From the NCBI RefSeq assembly GCF_017873335.1, contig NZ_JAGGKB010000001.1, positions 310,001 to 374,000 on the forward strand: a stretch of 64,000 nucleotides of DNA, in the 5' to 3' direction. Shown piece after piece: positions 9,837 to 19,076 of this stretch. The notes beneath the pieces were generated by a model that saw only the letters and a list, made by a program, of their open reading frames with translations, was not told the DNA's origin and did no database searches. Every line of letters starts with the position of its first letter. Position 1 is the stretch's first letter. This DNA is from Thermococcus stetteri. Lineage in GTDB: Archaea > Methanobacteriota_B > Thermococci > Thermococcales > Thermococcaceae. Made by a program: the position numbers and the translations under genes.

Positions 9837-10889
9837 ATGCGAAAACTCCTGAAGCCCAAGAGGGAGGTCGGCATTATCGGCTACGGCGCCTATGTGCCGA
9901 TGTATAGAATCAAGGCTGAAGAGATAGGGAGAGTCTGGGGAGTAAACAGCTTTCCAATCCAGGAGAAGTCCGTCCCCGGCCTCGATGAGGACACGATAAC
10001 CATCGGTATTGAAGCGGCGAGAAACGCCCTCAAGAGGGCTCAGATTGACCCCAAGCTCATCAGGGCCATCTGGCTCGGAACCGAGAGCAAGCCCTACGCG
10101 GTTAAGCCGAGCGGAACGGTCATAGCTGAAGCCATTGGTGCTACACCAGACCTTGACGCGGCAGACTTTGAGTTCGCCTGTAAGGCAGGAACAGAGGCCA
10201 TACAGGCCGCTATCGGGTTCGTCGGTTCCGAAATGGCCGACTACGCGATGGCCATAGGTGCCGACACTTCACAGGGAAGGCCAGGTGACCATCTCGAGTT
10301 CACGGCCGCGGCAGGAGGTGCCGCCTACATCCTCGCGCCGAAGAGCTCGGAAACCCTGGCTTACTTCGAGGCGAGCTATTCCTACGTCACAGACACCCCC
10401 GACTTCTGGAGGAGGCAGCACGAGCACTACCCGAGGCACGGGAACAGGTTCACCGGCGAACCCGCCTACTTCCACCAGATAATAAGCGCCGCCAAGACCC
10501 TCATGGAGGAGCTCGGCTACACCCCGAACGATTTCGACTACGCGGTCTTTCACCAGCCGAACGTCAAGTTCCCGCTCACCGCTGCCAAAATCCTTGGAAT
10601 CCCGAAGGAGAAGGTCCTCCCGGGACTCCTCAGCGGGATAATCGGCAACACATACAGCGGCGCTACCCTCGTGGGTGTATCGGCGGTTCTCGACATAGCC
10701 AAGCCCGGCGACAGGATTCTGTGGGTATCCTTCGGTTCAGGAGCTGGAAGCGACGCCTTCAGCCTCGTCGTCCAGGATGCAATAGAGGAGAAGGGGAACC
10801 TGGCTCCGAAGACGATGGACTACGTGAACAGGAAGAAGTACATAGACTACGCCCTCTACGCGAAGCATAGGGGCAAGTACATACTGTGA
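9837..10889 (+). CDS. Hydroxymethylglutaryl-CoA synthase, archaeal type
   Basis: A 350-aa thiolase-fold enzyme that condenses acetoacetyl-CoA with acetyl-CoA to HMG-CoA, the committed carbon input to archaeal isoprenoid lipids. The nucleophile is Cys115 in [10 protein letters not shown]; the conserved Glu is in [15 protein letters not shown] and a catalytic His in FHQPNVKFP. Length matches archaeal UPF0219/HMGCS proteins, which are shorter than eukaryotic ones. It is first in a tight three-gene operon with a thiolase and a DUF35 protein. In a methanogen these three proteins form one complex that channels acetoacetyl-CoA, so the same is expected here. AAGGTGG precedes the ATG. Confidence 0.95.
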   Translation: MRKLLKPKREVGIIGYGAYVPMYRIKAEEIGRVWGVNSFPIQEKSVPGLDEDTITIGIEAARNALKRAQIDPKLIRAIWLGTESKPYAVKPSGTVIAEAIGATPDLDAADFEFACKAGTEAIQAAIGFVGSEMADYAMAIGADTSQGRPGDHLEFTAAAGGAAYILAPKSSETLAYFEASYSYVTDTPDFWRRQHEHYPRHGNRFTGEPAYFHQIISAAKTLMEELGYTPNDFDYAVFHQPNVKFPLTAAKILGIPKEKVLPGLLSGIIGNTYSGATLVGVSAVLDIAKPGDRILWVSFGSGAGSDAFSLVVQDAIEEKGNLAPKTMDYVNRKKYIDYALYAKHRGKYIL

Positions 10890-10899
10890 GGTGGTTGGA

Positions 10900-12066
10900 A
10901 TGGAGAAGCCCGTCATAATTGGAGTTGGTATGGTTCCTGTTGGCGAGCACTGGAGGGTCTCACTCAGGGATATGGCCGTTGAGGCCCTCCTCAATGCGAT
11001 GGACGACGCTGGAATAGACAATGTTGACTCGCTCTACGTCGGGAACATGGCATCAGGCTCGTTCATCGAGCAGGAGAACCTGGGGGCACTCATAGCGGAC
11101 TGGGCCGGACTCGGAAACATCCCAGCAGTTAAGGTGGAGGCCGCCTGTGGAAGCGGCGGCGCGGCCGTTCAGGAAGGGGCCAAAGCCGTAATGGCCGGAC
11201 TGGAGGACGTGGTCGCGGTCGTTGGAGTTGAAAAGATGACCGATGCATGGCCGAGCGACGGAACGCGCTATTTGGCCTACGCGGCTGACGCCGAGTACGA
11301 GCTCTTCCACGGGGCTAGCTTCGTGGCACTTAACGCCCTCATCATGAGGCTCTACATGAAAACCTACGGCTACACCGAGGAGGACCTCGCCTACTTCGCC
11401 GTCAACGCCCACGCAAACGGTGCCAAGAACCCCTACGCTATGTTCAAGAGGCCGATAACGGTCGATACCGTCCTCAAGAGCCCCTACGTTGCAGACCCGC
11501 TCAAGCTCTTCGATGCCGCCCCCATGTGCGACGGTGCGGCGGCTGTGATAATAACCTCAAAGGAAAAGGCGAAGGAGCTCGGCGTCCCGAAGGACAAGAT
11601 GGTCGAGCTTGCCGGCTTCTGGAGGGCGATTGACACCATCAATCTCGCCAACAGGGAGGACTTCCTCACGCTCAAAGCGGCTAAGGTCGCCGCCGAGAAG
11701 GCCTACAAGATGGCCGGGGTAACTGCCAAGGACATCGACTTCTTCGAGGTTCACGATGCCTTTACGGTGATGGCAGCCCTCAGCCTCGAAGCTTTAGGGG
11801 CCGCGGAGAGAGGAAAGGGAGCCCTGCTCGCGAAGGAGGGCCAGATAGCAATAGACGGCGACTATCCAATACAGACTATGGGCGGCCTTAAGAGCAGAGG
11901 ACACCCCGTCGGAGCCACCGGCGTTTACCAGACGGTTGAGGCAGTCCTCCAGCTACGTGGAGAGGCGCCGGAAGGAATACAGGTTCCCGACGCTGAGGTC
12001 GGCCTGACCCAGAACATAGGTGGAACCGGTTCAAACATAACCGTCAACATCCTGAGGAGGGTCTGA
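10900..12066 (+). CDS. Acetyl-CoA C-acetyltransferase (archaeal thiolase)
   Basis: A 388-aa thiolase that makes acetoacetyl-CoA from two acetyl-CoA. The acyl-accepting Cys83 is in EAACGSGGAAV, and the C-terminal half has the SRGHPVGATG histidine motif and NIGGTGSNI. It belongs to the SCP2-like archaeal thiolase group. The reaction is unfavourable alone and is pulled by the HMG-CoA synthase encoded 10 bases upstream. ATG 10900 follows GAGGTGG. The next gene begins 1 base after the stop, which supports translational coupling and complex assembly. Confidence 0.94.
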   Translation: MEKPVIIGVGMVPVGEHWRVSLRDMAVEALLNAMDDAGIDNVDSLYVGNMASGSFIEQENLGALIADWAGLGNIPAVKVEAACGSGGAAVQEGAKAVMAGLEDVVAVVGVEKMTDAWPSDGTRYLAYAADAEYELFHGASFVALNALIMRLYMKTYGYTEEDLAYFAVNAHANGAKNPYAMFKRPITVDTVLKSPYVADPLKLFDAAPMCDGAAAVIITSKEKAKELGVPKDKMVELAGFWRAIDTINLANREDFLTLKAAKVAAEKAYKMAGVTAKDIDFFEVHDAFTVMAALSLEALGAAERGKGALLAKEGQIAIDGDYPIQTMGGLKSRGHPVGATGVYQTVEAVLQLRGEAPEGIQVPDAEVGLTQNIGGTGSNITVNILRRV

Positions 12067-12067
12067 A

Positions 12068-12472
12068 ATGGGGAGGCCGATGCAGGTTGCAAGGCACTGG
12101 AGACACTTCCGTGAGAAGTACGCCCTCATCGGGGGCAAGTGCGAGAACGGCCACGTCTTCTTCCCGAAGAGGCCCGTCTGCCCGGTCTGCGGCTCAAGAA
12201 ATGTTGAGGAGTACCAGTTCAGCGGAAAGGGCAAGGTCATAAGCTGGACCATAGTGAGGAACCCGCCGAGCGGCTTTGAGTACTACAAGCCGTATCCCTT
12301 AGCCCTCGTCGAGCTTGAGGAGGGGCCGGTCGTTCTGGCCCAGCTCACCGACGTTGATCCAGAAGAGATTCACGAGGGCATGGAAGTCGAGATGGTGACA
12401 AGAAAGATAAGGGAGTTCGGCGAGGACGGCATAATCCTCTACGCCTACAAGTTCAGACCGCCGATAAAGTGA
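12068..12472 (+). CDS. DUF35 OB-fold/zinc-ribbon protein of the thiolase/HMGCS complex
   Basis: A 134-aa protein with an N-terminal rubredoxin-like zinc ribbon (KCENGHVFFPKRPVCPVCG, about residues 25-42, though only three of the usual four cysteines are present) and a C-terminal OB fold. Known from the methanogen complex, this protein bridges thiolase and HMG-CoA synthase and shapes the shared CoA channel. The gene is last in the operon and overlaps nothing, but its start lies next to the thiolase stop. T-rich sequence follows immediately and probably ends the transcript. It has no catalytic residues of its own. Confidence 0.92.
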   Translation: MGRPMQVARHWRHFREKYALIGGKCENGHVFFPKRPVCPVCGSRNVEEYQFSGKGKVISWTIVRNPPSGFEYYKPYPLALVELEEGPVVLAQLTDVDPEEIHEGMEVEMVTRKIREFGEDGIILYAYKFRPPIK

Positions 12473-12473
12473 T

Positions 12474-12491
12474 TTTTCTTTTTCTTTCTCA
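12474..12491 (+). terminator. T-rich terminator after the HMGCS operon
   Basis: The stop codon is followed by TTTTTCTTTTTCTTTCT with no hairpin. Runs of T on the non-template strand are the usual intrinsic termination signal of Thermococcales RNA polymerase. Confidence 0.5.
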
Positions 12492-12570
12492 TGGCTTGTG
12501 CCTCTTTTCGAGACGACAACAGCGGGCAACTCTTTTAAGTCAACTCAACCCTTCCGCTCTGGGAAGGAAA

Positions 12571-14556
12571 ATGAACGAAAAAGAGGGAAAGCTGTCAAAG
12601 TTCATCGATCATCTCACAGAACTCGTCGAGATGGAGCGGAAAGCCGAGATAGAGGCTATGCGCCTAGAGATGCGGAGACTCACTGGAAGGGAGCGAGAGA
12701 AGGTTGGGAGAGCGGTTCTCGGCCTCAACGGAAAGGTCGTTGGGGAGGAGCTGGGCTACTTTCTGGTGAAATACGGCCGAGACCGGGAGATAAAAACGGA
12801 GATAAGCGTTGGCGATCTCGTTGTGATTAGCAAGCGTGACCCATTGAAGAGCGATTTGGTCGGGACTGTGGTCGAGAAGGGAAAGCGCTTCCTAACGGTC
12901 GCCCTTGAAACCGTTCCCGAGTGGGCGTTGAAGGGAGTCCGCATCGACCTCTACGCCAACGACATAACCTTCAAGCGCTGGCTTGAGAACCTTGAGGCCC
13001 TTCGCGAGAGCGGGAGGAAAGCGCTGGAGCTTTACCTCGGTCTGAGGGAGCCCGAGGAGAGCGGGGAAGTCGAGTTCACGCCCTTTGACAGAAGCCTGAA
13101 CGCGAGCCAGAGGAAAGCTGTGGCGAGGGCTTTAGGCAGTCCCGACTTCTTCCTGATTCACGGCCCGTTCGGAACCGGCAAGACGAGGACTCTCGCCGAG
13201 CTGATACGGCAGGAGGTGGCGAGGGGCCATAAGGTTCTCGCAACCGCCGAGAGCAACGTTGCCGTGGACAACCTAGTGGAGAGGCTGGTCCATTCGGGCA
13301 TTAAGGTGGTTCGCGTCGGTCACCCGAGCAGGGTCTCAAAGAGCCTCCACGAGACTACTCTGGCTTACCTCATGACCCAGCACGACCTCTACGCCGAGCT
13401 TAGGGAACTTAGGGTCATCGGTGAGAACCTCAAGGAGAAGAGGGACACCTTCACAAAGCCGGCTCCAAAATACAGGAGGGGTCTGAGCGACAGGGAGATT
13501 CTGAGGCTCGCTGACAAGGGCATCGGGACAAGAGGAGTTCCTGCAAGGCTCATCAGAGAGATGGCAGAGTGGATTAGGATAAACCAGAAGGTTCAGAAGA
13601 CCTTCGACGATGCGAGGAAGCTTGAAGAGAGAATAGCGAGGGAGATAATCAGGGAAGCCGACGTGGTTCTGACGACAAACGCATCAGCTGGCCTAGAAGT
13701 TGTTGACTACGGCTCCTACGACGTGGCCATAATAGACGAGGCGACGCAGGCAACCATTCCAAGCGTGCTCATACCAATCAACAGGGCAAAAAGGTTCGTA
13801 TTGGCTGGAGACCACAAACAGCTCCCGCCGACGATACTGAGCGAGAAGGCGAAGGAGCTGTCGAAGACCCTCTTCGAGGGCCTCATCGAACGCTATCCGG
13901 AAAAGAGTGAAATGCTTACCGTCCAGTACAGGATGAACGAGAGGCTGATGGAGTTCCCGAGTAGGGAGTTCTACGACGGGAAGATAGAGGCCCACGAGAG
14001 CGTTAGGAACATAACGCTCGCAGACCTTGGAGTTGATGAGCCCGCTCTCGGCGACTTCTGGGACGATGCCCTTAGGCCCGAAAACGTGCTGGTCTTCATT
14101 GACACAGCCAAGCGGAAGGACCGCTTCGAGAGGCAACGCTATGGAAGTGAGAGCCGTGAGAACCCGCTCGAGGCGATGCTCGTGAAGAAGACCGTCGAGA
14201 GGCTTCTAGGACTCGGCGTTGGACCTGAGTGGATTGGGGTCATAACGCCCTACGACGACCAGCGCGACCTGATACGCTCGCTTTTGCCGGAGGAAGTTGA
14301 GGTGAAGACGGTCGACGGCTACCAGGGGCGCGAGAAGGAGGTAATCGTTCTCTCCTTCGTTCGCTCCAACAGGAAGGGTGAGCTGGGCTTCTTGAAGGAT
14401 TTGAGGCGCTTGAACGTCTCGCTGACAAGGGCGAAGAGGAAGCTGATTCTTATCGGCGACTCCTTGACTCTGAGCGCCCACCCCACCTATAAAAGGCTGA
14501 TAGAGTTCGTAAAGGAGAGGGAAACGGTGGTTGATGCCAACGAGCTGGGGGTGTGA
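12571..14556 (+). CDS. SF1 DNA/RNA helicase, IGHMBP2/Dna2-like (TIGR00376)
   Basis: A 661-aa superfamily 1B helicase. The order of motifs is clear: an N-terminal SH3-like region, Q-motif [12 protein letters not shown], Walker [11 protein letters not shown], motif Ic ESNVAVDNL, Walker B IIDEATQA, motif [12 protein letters not shown], motif IV VQYRMNE, motif [12 protein letters not shown] and motif [12 protein letters not shown]. The family (IGHMBP2, Upf1-like) unwinds nucleic acid 5' to 3' with ATP; the archaeal role is not established, with replication or RNA surveillance as options. ATG 12571 is chosen because GGAAGGAAA precedes it and upstream sequence is T-rich non-coding DNA. It overlaps the taw3 start by 4 bases. 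Confidence 0.93.
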   Translation: MNEKEGKLSKFIDHLTELVEMERKAEIEAMRLEMRRLTGREREKVGRAVLGLNGKVVGEELGYFLVKYGRDREIKTEISVGDLVVISKRDPLKSDLVGTVVEKGKRFLTVALETVPEWALKGVRIDLYANDITFKRWLENLEALRESGRKALELYLGLREPEESGEVEFTPFDRSLNASQRKAVARALGSPDFFLIHGPFGTGKTRTLAELIRQEVARGHKVLATAESNVAVDNLVERLVHSGIKVVRVGHPSRVSKSLHETTLAYLMTQHDLYAELRELRVIGENLKEKRDTFTKPAPKYRRGLSDREILRLADKGIGTRGVPARLIREMAEWIRINQKVQKTFDDARKLEERIAREIIREADVVLTTNASAGLEVVDYGSYDVAIIDEATQATIPSVLIPINRAKRFVLAGDHKQLPPTILSEKAKELSKTLFEGLIERYPEKSEMLTVQYRMNERLMEFPSREFYDGKIEAHESVRNITLADLGVDEPALGDFWDDALRPENVLVFIDTAKRKDRFERQRYGSESRENPLEAMLVKKTVERLLGLGVGPEWIGVITPYDDQRDLIRSLLPEEVEVKTVDGYQGREKEVIVLSFVRSNRKGELGFLKDLRRLNVSLTRAKRKLILIGDSLTLSAHPTYKRLIEFVKERETVVDANELGV

Positions 14557-15146
14557 GGTGTGTTCCTCTACACCAAAACTTCAACGAGCAGAAGGAAAAG
14601 GCAATGGAAGGCCTGAGGAAAGCCTTGGCTGAGGACAAGGTAGATCACGACATAATCCCGCTCCTGGAGAAGATAAACGCCCTTCCAAACTACTCCACTA
14701 CTTCTTCCTGCTCCGGGAGGATCTCTGTCATGGAGATGCCGGACTTCGGGGACAAGGTGAACTCGGTCTGGCTCGGCAAGTGGCACAGGGAAGTTTCCGT
14801 CGAGGAAGTCCTTGAAGCCATTGGGAGGCACGAGAAGGGCCAGCTCTGGTTCCTCGTGAGGAGTCCGATTCTTCACGTTGCTGCCAGGACTATGGAGGAC
14901 GCTGTAAAGCTCCTCAACCTCGCGATCGGGCTAGGTTTCAAGTACTCTAACATCAAGAGCGTGAGCCACAGGAAGCTCCTCGTCGAGATTCGCTCGACGG
15001 AGAGAATGGACGTGCCTCTGGGGGAGAACGGCGAATTGTGGGTGAGCGAGGACTACATCGAGAGAATCGTTGGCTTGGCAAATGACCAGCTGAGGCGCTT
15101 CAAGGGGAAGCTGAAGAGGCTGGAGGGGAAATTGAAAGGCATCTGA
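14553..15146 (+). CDS. taw3: tRNA wybutosine-synthesis methyltransferase Taw3 (Tyw3)
   Basis: A 197-aa SAM-dependent N-methyltransferase that acts on 4-demethylwyosine-type intermediates at G37 of tRNA-Phe. The family hallmark TTSSCSGRI is present near residue 52, followed by EMPDFG and later SVSHRKLLVEIRSTERMDVPLG. Start choice is uncertain: GTG 14553 overlaps the helicase stop, while ATG 14604 would drop 17 residues. The longer form aligns better with Pyrococcus Taw3, whose first helix is equivalent to QKEKAMEGLRKAL. Other wybutosine genes are not in the window. Confidence 0.9.
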   Translation: MRCVPLHQNFNEQKEKAMEGLRKALAEDKVDHDIIPLLEKINALPNYSTTSSCSGRISVMEMPDFGDKVNSVWLGKWHREVSVEEVLEAIGRHEKGQLWFLVRSPILHVAARTMEDAVKLLNLAIGLGFKYSNIKSVSHRKLLVEIRSTERMDVPLGENGELWVSEDYIERIVGLANDQLRRFKGKLKRLEGKLKGI

Positions 15147-15153
15147 TCAGAGA

Positions 15154-15425
15154 CTATGGAAACACATTCAGATACATCCACCTCAACAGGAATAATAAAA
15201 ATGCCACTCCCAGAAACTGAACAAACTTCTTGCTGTCTCTTCCAATTTCATTGAGAGAATCCGCAAACAGATACATCACTAGCGTAACTGAAGCCAATGA
15301 CAGACCGAGTAGTAGGTACGAAGTAAAGAGATCCGGGGAGTCACCACCACCCGTAGCCAAAAAAACAAAAAGACAAATATTGGAAACGTCCGTAAAAGTT
15401 CCTCCCGAAGTATTCGCTCCATCAT
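15154..15425 (-). pseudogene. Small multi-span membrane protein, frameshifted in an A7 run; partner of the halocin-like peptide
   Basis: Not a family I recognise. The gene begins at ATG 15425 behind a strong GAGGTGAT and reads MMERILREELLRTFPIFVFLF, then shifts frame. The second frame runs to 15154 and carries two clear membrane helices (SYLLLGLSLASVTLVMYLFA and FVQFLGVAFLLFLLRWMYL). The frames join if the plus-strand A7 run at 15359-15365 is read as A8, giving a protein of about 90 aa with three membrane spans. It lies 30 bases downstream of the secreted Cys-rich peptide gene and on the same strand, so it may protect against or export that peptide. Immunity is a guess from position. Confidence 0.6.
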
Positions 15426-15455
15426 TATCACCTCAAAAAATTAAGAGTTTAGGAA

Positions 15456-15710
15456 CTAAAAACCCAACGCGCATTGAAGCATGCACATTCCAGCACTAAC
15501 ACCCAAGCATGCGGCACATGCCAGCACAGTGGCGACGTTGAGCTGGAGTTGTCCCTTCTCATCGTACCAAGCAACCACAGCCCTGTGGAAGGTTACGCTG
15601 GAGCTGTTAGCGGTCATCGCCATGGCCTGTGGAGCCGCAATCAACTGAAGACTCAACAGCATGGCAAAGAGGAAAACCCCAAAAGCAGTCTTCCTCCAGT
15701 TTATGGCCAC
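15456..15710 (-). CDS. Secreted small peptide with a halocin-C8-like cysteine pattern
   Basis: An 84-aa precursor. Residues 1 to about 31 form a signal peptide (basic NWRK, then a hydrophobic core ending PQAMA). The mature part of about 53 aa ends with the pattern Cys-x2-Cys-x7-Cys-x3-Cys in LACAACLGVSAGMCMLQC. From memory, the first four cysteines of the archaeocin halocin C8 have the same spacing (CSAC-x7-CTIGC). No other cysteines are present, so it would be a reduced version. GTG 15710 is chosen because the TATA box at about 15730-15738 would start the transcript right there, giving a near-leaderless mRNA; an upstream GTG at 15722 is possible. A small membrane protein follows in the same transcript. 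Confidence 0.6.
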   Translation of the reverse strand: MAINWRKTAFGVFLFAMLLSLQLIAAPQAMAMTANSSSVTFHRAVVAWYDEKGQLQLNVATVLACAACLGVSAGMCMLQCALGF

Positions 15711-15727
15711 CTTAAGTATCACAAGAA

Positions 15728-15744
15728 ACTATATAAACTTTTCC
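15728..15744 (-). promoter_or_regulatory. Promoter of the halocin-like cassette
   Basis: On the minus strand GGAAAAGTTTATATAG is a strong BRE/TATA combination centred near 15733. The predicted start is near 15708, at the first codon of the peptide gene. Confidence 0.65.
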
Positions 15745-15804
15745 TTTTACAAGTTGGATTTAATAACGTTTTTTTTTCCGCAGGAGTTTCAATTTCCAAC
15801 CGTA

Positions 15805-16050
15805 TCAAAACGACGAGGATGAAACGAAAGAAGCCAGAGTAAAAGAGCGAACAAAAGAACACAGTAGATCCGCCACAGGTATGTTGGAGAGTTTTATAGT
15901 TCCAACGGGCTCCCTCATCCTCACCTCCAGGTAGAATCCTATCCCAAAGATCTACATTCAGAATGAGATTGTTCCAAGGACTATTCCTGGAAGCCCGAAC
16001 CAAAGCGCATAACGAGGAGAGTAGTAATAAGAAGGACGTGGGGCCTAAAT
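15805..16050 (-). pseudogene. Remnant of a membrane protein gene
   Basis: No intact gene fills the 360 bases between the peptide gene and 16083. On the minus strand one frame reads YALWFGLPGIVLGTISF, then TGA, ATG, TAG, then IFGIGFYLEVRMREPVGTI and KLSNIPVADLL before drifting into low-quality sequence. Another frame just upstream reads LGPTSFLLLLSSL. Together they look like a small membrane protein broken by two stops and a shift. A GAGGTGAGGATG at 15928-15916 could still start a 37-aa peptide (MREPVGTIKL and onward, to 15805). Homology is not recognised; call based on residue pattern only. Confidence 0.35.
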
Positions 16051-16082
16051 AGTGAAATAGGAGCCCTAAAAGAAGGGTAAAG

Positions 16083-17150
16083 TCAGACCTCCAGCGGGAG
16101 CTTCAAGTACTCAAGAACACTCCCGCGGCTCTTCTTTATCTCAACGTGCTCCACCAAGTCCTTGAACTGCCCACCAGCCAGACCGTCAGCTATTATTGCG
16201 CTTCCCTGGGCCGCTTCCTTCGCCTTGCCCTCAAGACCCCTCTGCTTGACGACGGGAAGTCCAAAGCGCTCCTCGAAGAGATCTTCCACGTCCTTTCTGA
16301 GCTCGTCTATGCGCATCAGCCTGCCGGAGAGGATTATCTCCTTAGCGTTGCCCACAACGGCCAGCTCGCTCGCAACGGCCTTTAAGAAGCCATCCTTCAT
16401 GGCCTCCCAAGCCTTTGCGAACGGTTCTTCGTCGAGCCTCTTGGCAAACTCCTCCGGCGGGAGTATCTCGTTGGCGGCTATTACCGTAGCTCCGCCCCAG
16501 AAGAGGTGCCACTTCTTGACCTGCCCCATGAGGTAGGCAACTTCGCCGTCGAGGGCACCGCTGTTCACGTAGGCCGGGCCGGGGAAAATGGTTCCGCCGA
16601 TGCCATCAACGATTTTCCCACCTTTAACTGCTCCGGCGTAGTTGTAGCCGAAACCTACCTCAAGAAGGACGAATGAAACTTCACCGTACTCGGTTCCAAA
16701 CCTTTTCGCTTGGTCGTAGATACCGAGCACTGTTATCGCCATCTTGTCGGCCGTTCCCATGTCAACCTTGTTGTACTTCCTCCACTCCGGCACCGTCTGG
16801 AGGTGGATAACGCCAGGGATGAACCAGACGTTCATGCCCTTCTCAGCCATCTCGCTTACCATCTTCTGTAATCCGATGAGGACAGGGATTTCCTTCATCT
16901 CCTCCTCTCTCACGAGCGTCATCTCGAAGCGGTCCCTGTCTGTCAGCTCGCTTATGTGCTTCAGCGGGACTCCGTAGCCGGAGGGCCCGATTATAAGATC
17001 GGCATTGAAGTCCTCAATGGCCTTGACAATCTTTTCAGGCGCCTCTGCGACCACTTCGCTCGGAAAGGTAAGGTCAAGCTTTATCCTCCCGTCTTCAAGT
17101 CCTATAACGTCGAAGCTCTTCGTTCCGGGATCGACGCCTATGACCCTCAT
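16083..17150 (-). CDS. DUF1464 family protein, actin-like ATPase fold
   Basis: A 355-aa protein of the archaeal DUF1464 family, predicted to have the ASKHA (acetate kinase/Hsp70/actin) fold. The N-terminal phosphate-1 segment is VIGVDPGTKSFDVIGLEDG, and later segments LLEVGFGYNYAGAVKGGKIVDGIGG and IILSGRLMRIDEL match the phosphate-2 and adenosine positions of that fold. Members have been called predicted butyrate kinases, but I know of no biochemical proof. ATG 17150 is used because GGGTG precedes it; an upstream in-frame start lacks a signal. The gene lies between the thermosome gene and the peptide cassette, all on the minus strand. Confidence 0.85.
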   Translation of the reverse strand: MRVIGVDPGTKSFDVIGLEDGRIKLDLTFPSEVVAEAPEKIVKAIEDFNADLIIGPSGYGVPLKHISELTDRDRFEMTLVREEEMKEIPVLIGLQKMVSEMAEKGMNVWFIPGVIHLQTVPEWRKYNKVDMGTADKMAITVLGIYDQAKRFGTEYGEVSFVLLEVGFGYNYAGAVKGGKIVDGIGGTIFPGPAYVNSGALDGEVAYLMGQVKKWHLFWGGATVIAANEILPPEEFAKRLDEEPFAKAWEAMKDGFLKAVASELAVVGNAKEIILSGRLMRIDELRKDVEDLFEERFGLPVVKQRGLEGKAKEAAQGSAIIADGLAGGQFKDLVEHVEIKKSRGSVLEYLKLPLEV

Positions 17151-17275
17151 GGAAAACACCCTTAGGTTTATCTCCAGTTGAGAATGGAAGGTTCTTTAAA
17201 AAAGGCTTGCCACCAGAGAAGCCCAGCCAAAAGTCGGGAGAACAGAAAAGGTGGAAGGGCTAAAGCTCAAAGCCT

Positions 17276-18916
17276 TCAGTCAAGGTCGCTGCTGAAGTCC
17301 TCGCTTCCGCCCTTGCCGCCTTCCTTGTCCTTCTCAAGCTTGCTGGCAGCGATGACGTCGTCGATCCTGAGGATCATTATGGCAGCCTCGCTGGCGCTCT
17401 TGATGGCCTGCTTCGGAACCCTGAGCGGGGCTATAACGCCGCGCTCGAGCATGTCGGCCGGCTCGCCCTCGAAGACGTCAACACCGATGGTCGGTCCCTT
17501 CTCCTTGTGCGCTGCTATGACCTTAACGAGGGTCTCGATCGGGTCGAGACCGGCATTCTCGGCGAGGGTCCTCGGAATAACCTTGAGGGCCTCTGCGAAG
17601 GCCTCGATGGCGAGCTGCTCCTTGCCACCGACCTCCTTCGCGTACTCGTCGAGCCTGATGGCGAGCTCGATCTCCGGAGCACCGCCGGCTGCCACGATCT
17701 TGCCGTCCTCGACGATGTCCTTGACGACCTTGACGGCGTCCTCGAGGGCCCTCTCGACCTCGTCAACCACGTGCTCAGTGCCGCCCCTGATGAGGATCGT
17801 TACCGCCTTCGGGTTCTTGCAGCCCTCGACGAAGATCATGTTCTCGCCGGCGACCTTCCTCTGCTCGACGAGCTCGGCCTCACCAAGGTCCTCTGGAGTC
17901 AGGTCGCGGACGTTGGTGACGATCTTGGCGCCGGTGGCTTTGGCGAGCTTCTCCATGTCGCTCTTCTTGACCCTCCTGACTGCCATTATACCGTACTTGG
18001 CCAGGTAGTGCTGGGCGAGGTCATCAATACCCTTCTGGACGAAGACGACGTTTGCTCCAACCTCCTTGATCTTGTCGACCATCTCCTTGAGCATCTTCTC
18101 CTCCTGCTCAAGGAAGGCCTGGAGCTGCTCGGGGCTGGTGATCCTGATCTCGGCGTCGGTCTCGGTCTCCTTAACCTCGAGGGCCTCGTTGATGAGGGCG
18201 ATCTTGGCCCCCTCAACCCTCTTCGGCATTCCTGGGTGGACGACCTCCTTGTCGATGACGACGCCCTTGATGAGCTGGGTGTCCCTGACGCTTCCGCCCT
18301 CCTTCTTCTCGAACTTGATGTTGTCGAGGTCAACGTGGTACCCGTCCCCGACCTTCTCGGCCACCTGCTTGACGGCCTCGACAGCTATCTCGGCGAGGTA
18401 CTCCCTCTCCTCCTCGGCGGCCTTTCCGGTGATGGCAGTCATGGCGGCCTTCTTGAGAATCTCCTTGTCCTCGACGTCAACGTCCTTGGCGATGCCCTCG
18501 AGTATCTCCTGGGCTTTTTCAGCGGCGAGAGCGTAACCCTTGATGATTATGCTCGGGTGAATGTTCTGGTCGAGTAATTCTTCAGCCTTCCTGAGGAGTT
18601 CTCCAGCGATAACAACGGCAGTGGTAGTACCATCACCGGCCTCCTTGTCCTGAGTCTTAGCGACCTCAACCATCATTTTAGCGGCCGGGTGCTGTATGTC
18701 CATCTCGTCGAGAATGGTGGCACCGTCGTTGGTAATGACGATGTCTCCGAGGCTGTCGACGAGCATCTTGTCCATTCCCTTTGGACCGAGGGTGGTTCTA
18801 ACGGTCTCGGCTATGATCCTGGCCGCGAGAATGTTGAGCCTCTGGGCGTCCCTTCCAACGTACCTCTGGGTTCCCTCAGGCAGAATAACAACTGGCTGGC
18901 CTGCGAGCTGGGCCAT
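17276..18916 (-). CDS. Thermosome subunit (group II chaperonin), CpkB-like
   Basis: A 546-aa chaperonin subunit that forms double eight-membered rings and refolds proteins with ATP. Signature segments are [26 protein letters not shown], the nucleotide-binding GDGTTTAVV and the late GGGAPEIEL-like block ([14 protein letters not shown]). The apical helical protrusion lies around residues 240-270. The C-terminal tail [14 protein letters not shown] resembles the heat-induced CpkB subunit of T. kodakarensis rather than the GGM-tailed CpkA; this is from memory. A strong promoter (BRE CCGAAAA, TATA TTATAAATA, 19003-19020) drives it. Only one thermosome gene is in the window. Confidence 0.96.
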   Translation of the reverse strand: MAQLAGQPVVILPEGTQRYVGRDAQRLNILAARIIAETVRTTLGPKGMDKMLVDSLGDIVITNDGATILDEMDIQHPAAKMMVEVAKTQDKEAGDGTTTAVVIAGELLRKAEELLDQNIHPSIIIKGYALAAEKAQEILEGIAKDVDVEDKEILKKAAMTAITGKAAEEEREYLAEIAVEAVKQVAEKVGDGYHVDLDNIKFEKKEGGSVRDTQLIKGVVIDKEVVHPGMPKRVEGAKIALINEALEVKETETDAEIRITSPEQLQAFLEQEEKMLKEMVDKIKEVGANVVFVQKGIDDLAQHYLAKYGIMAVRRVKKSDMEKLAKATGAKIVTNVRDLTPEDLGEAELVEQRKVAGENMIFVEGCKNPKAVTILIRGGTEHVVDEVERALEDAVKVVKDIVEDGKIVAAGGAPEIELAIRLDEYAKEVGGKEQLAIEAFAEALKVIPRTLAENAGLDPIETLVKVIAAHKEKGPTIGVDVFEGEPADMLERGVIAPLRVPKQAIKSASEAAIMILRIDDVIAASKLEKDKEGGKGGSEDFSSDLD

Positions 18917-19002
18917 CTCCCCTCACCCCCTCCCTCTTTAGTTTTTGAGGATGGATGAGTTTTAGTTACAATCCGTGTTTTCCGCGCTATTGTTCTTTTG
19001 TG

Positions 19003-19022
19003 CTATTTATAAGCTTTTCGGT
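19003..19022 (-). promoter_or_regulatory. Strong promoter of the thermosome gene
   Basis: The minus strand shows CCGAAAAGCTTATAAATAG: BRE followed by a near-perfect TATA box, about 95 bases before the ATG. The predicted leader of about 65 bases is long for this organism, leaving room for heat-shock control. Confidence 0.65.
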
Positions 19023-19076
19023 CACTAACAAACGTTAAAAGCGGGCCGCCATAGGAGAACCGAGACGGTGATGATC

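Noticed and set aside
15719-16003. 94-codon minus-strand frame in the gap at 15.8-16.0 kb
   Set aside because: Its composition is not protein-like, it lacks an RBS, and another frame shows a more convincing broken membrane protein.
17507-18577. 356-codon open frame on the plus strand across the thermosome gene
   Set aside because: It is antisense to the thermosome, made of Leu/Asp/Gly repeats expected from the complement of its codon bias, and has no RBS or promoter.
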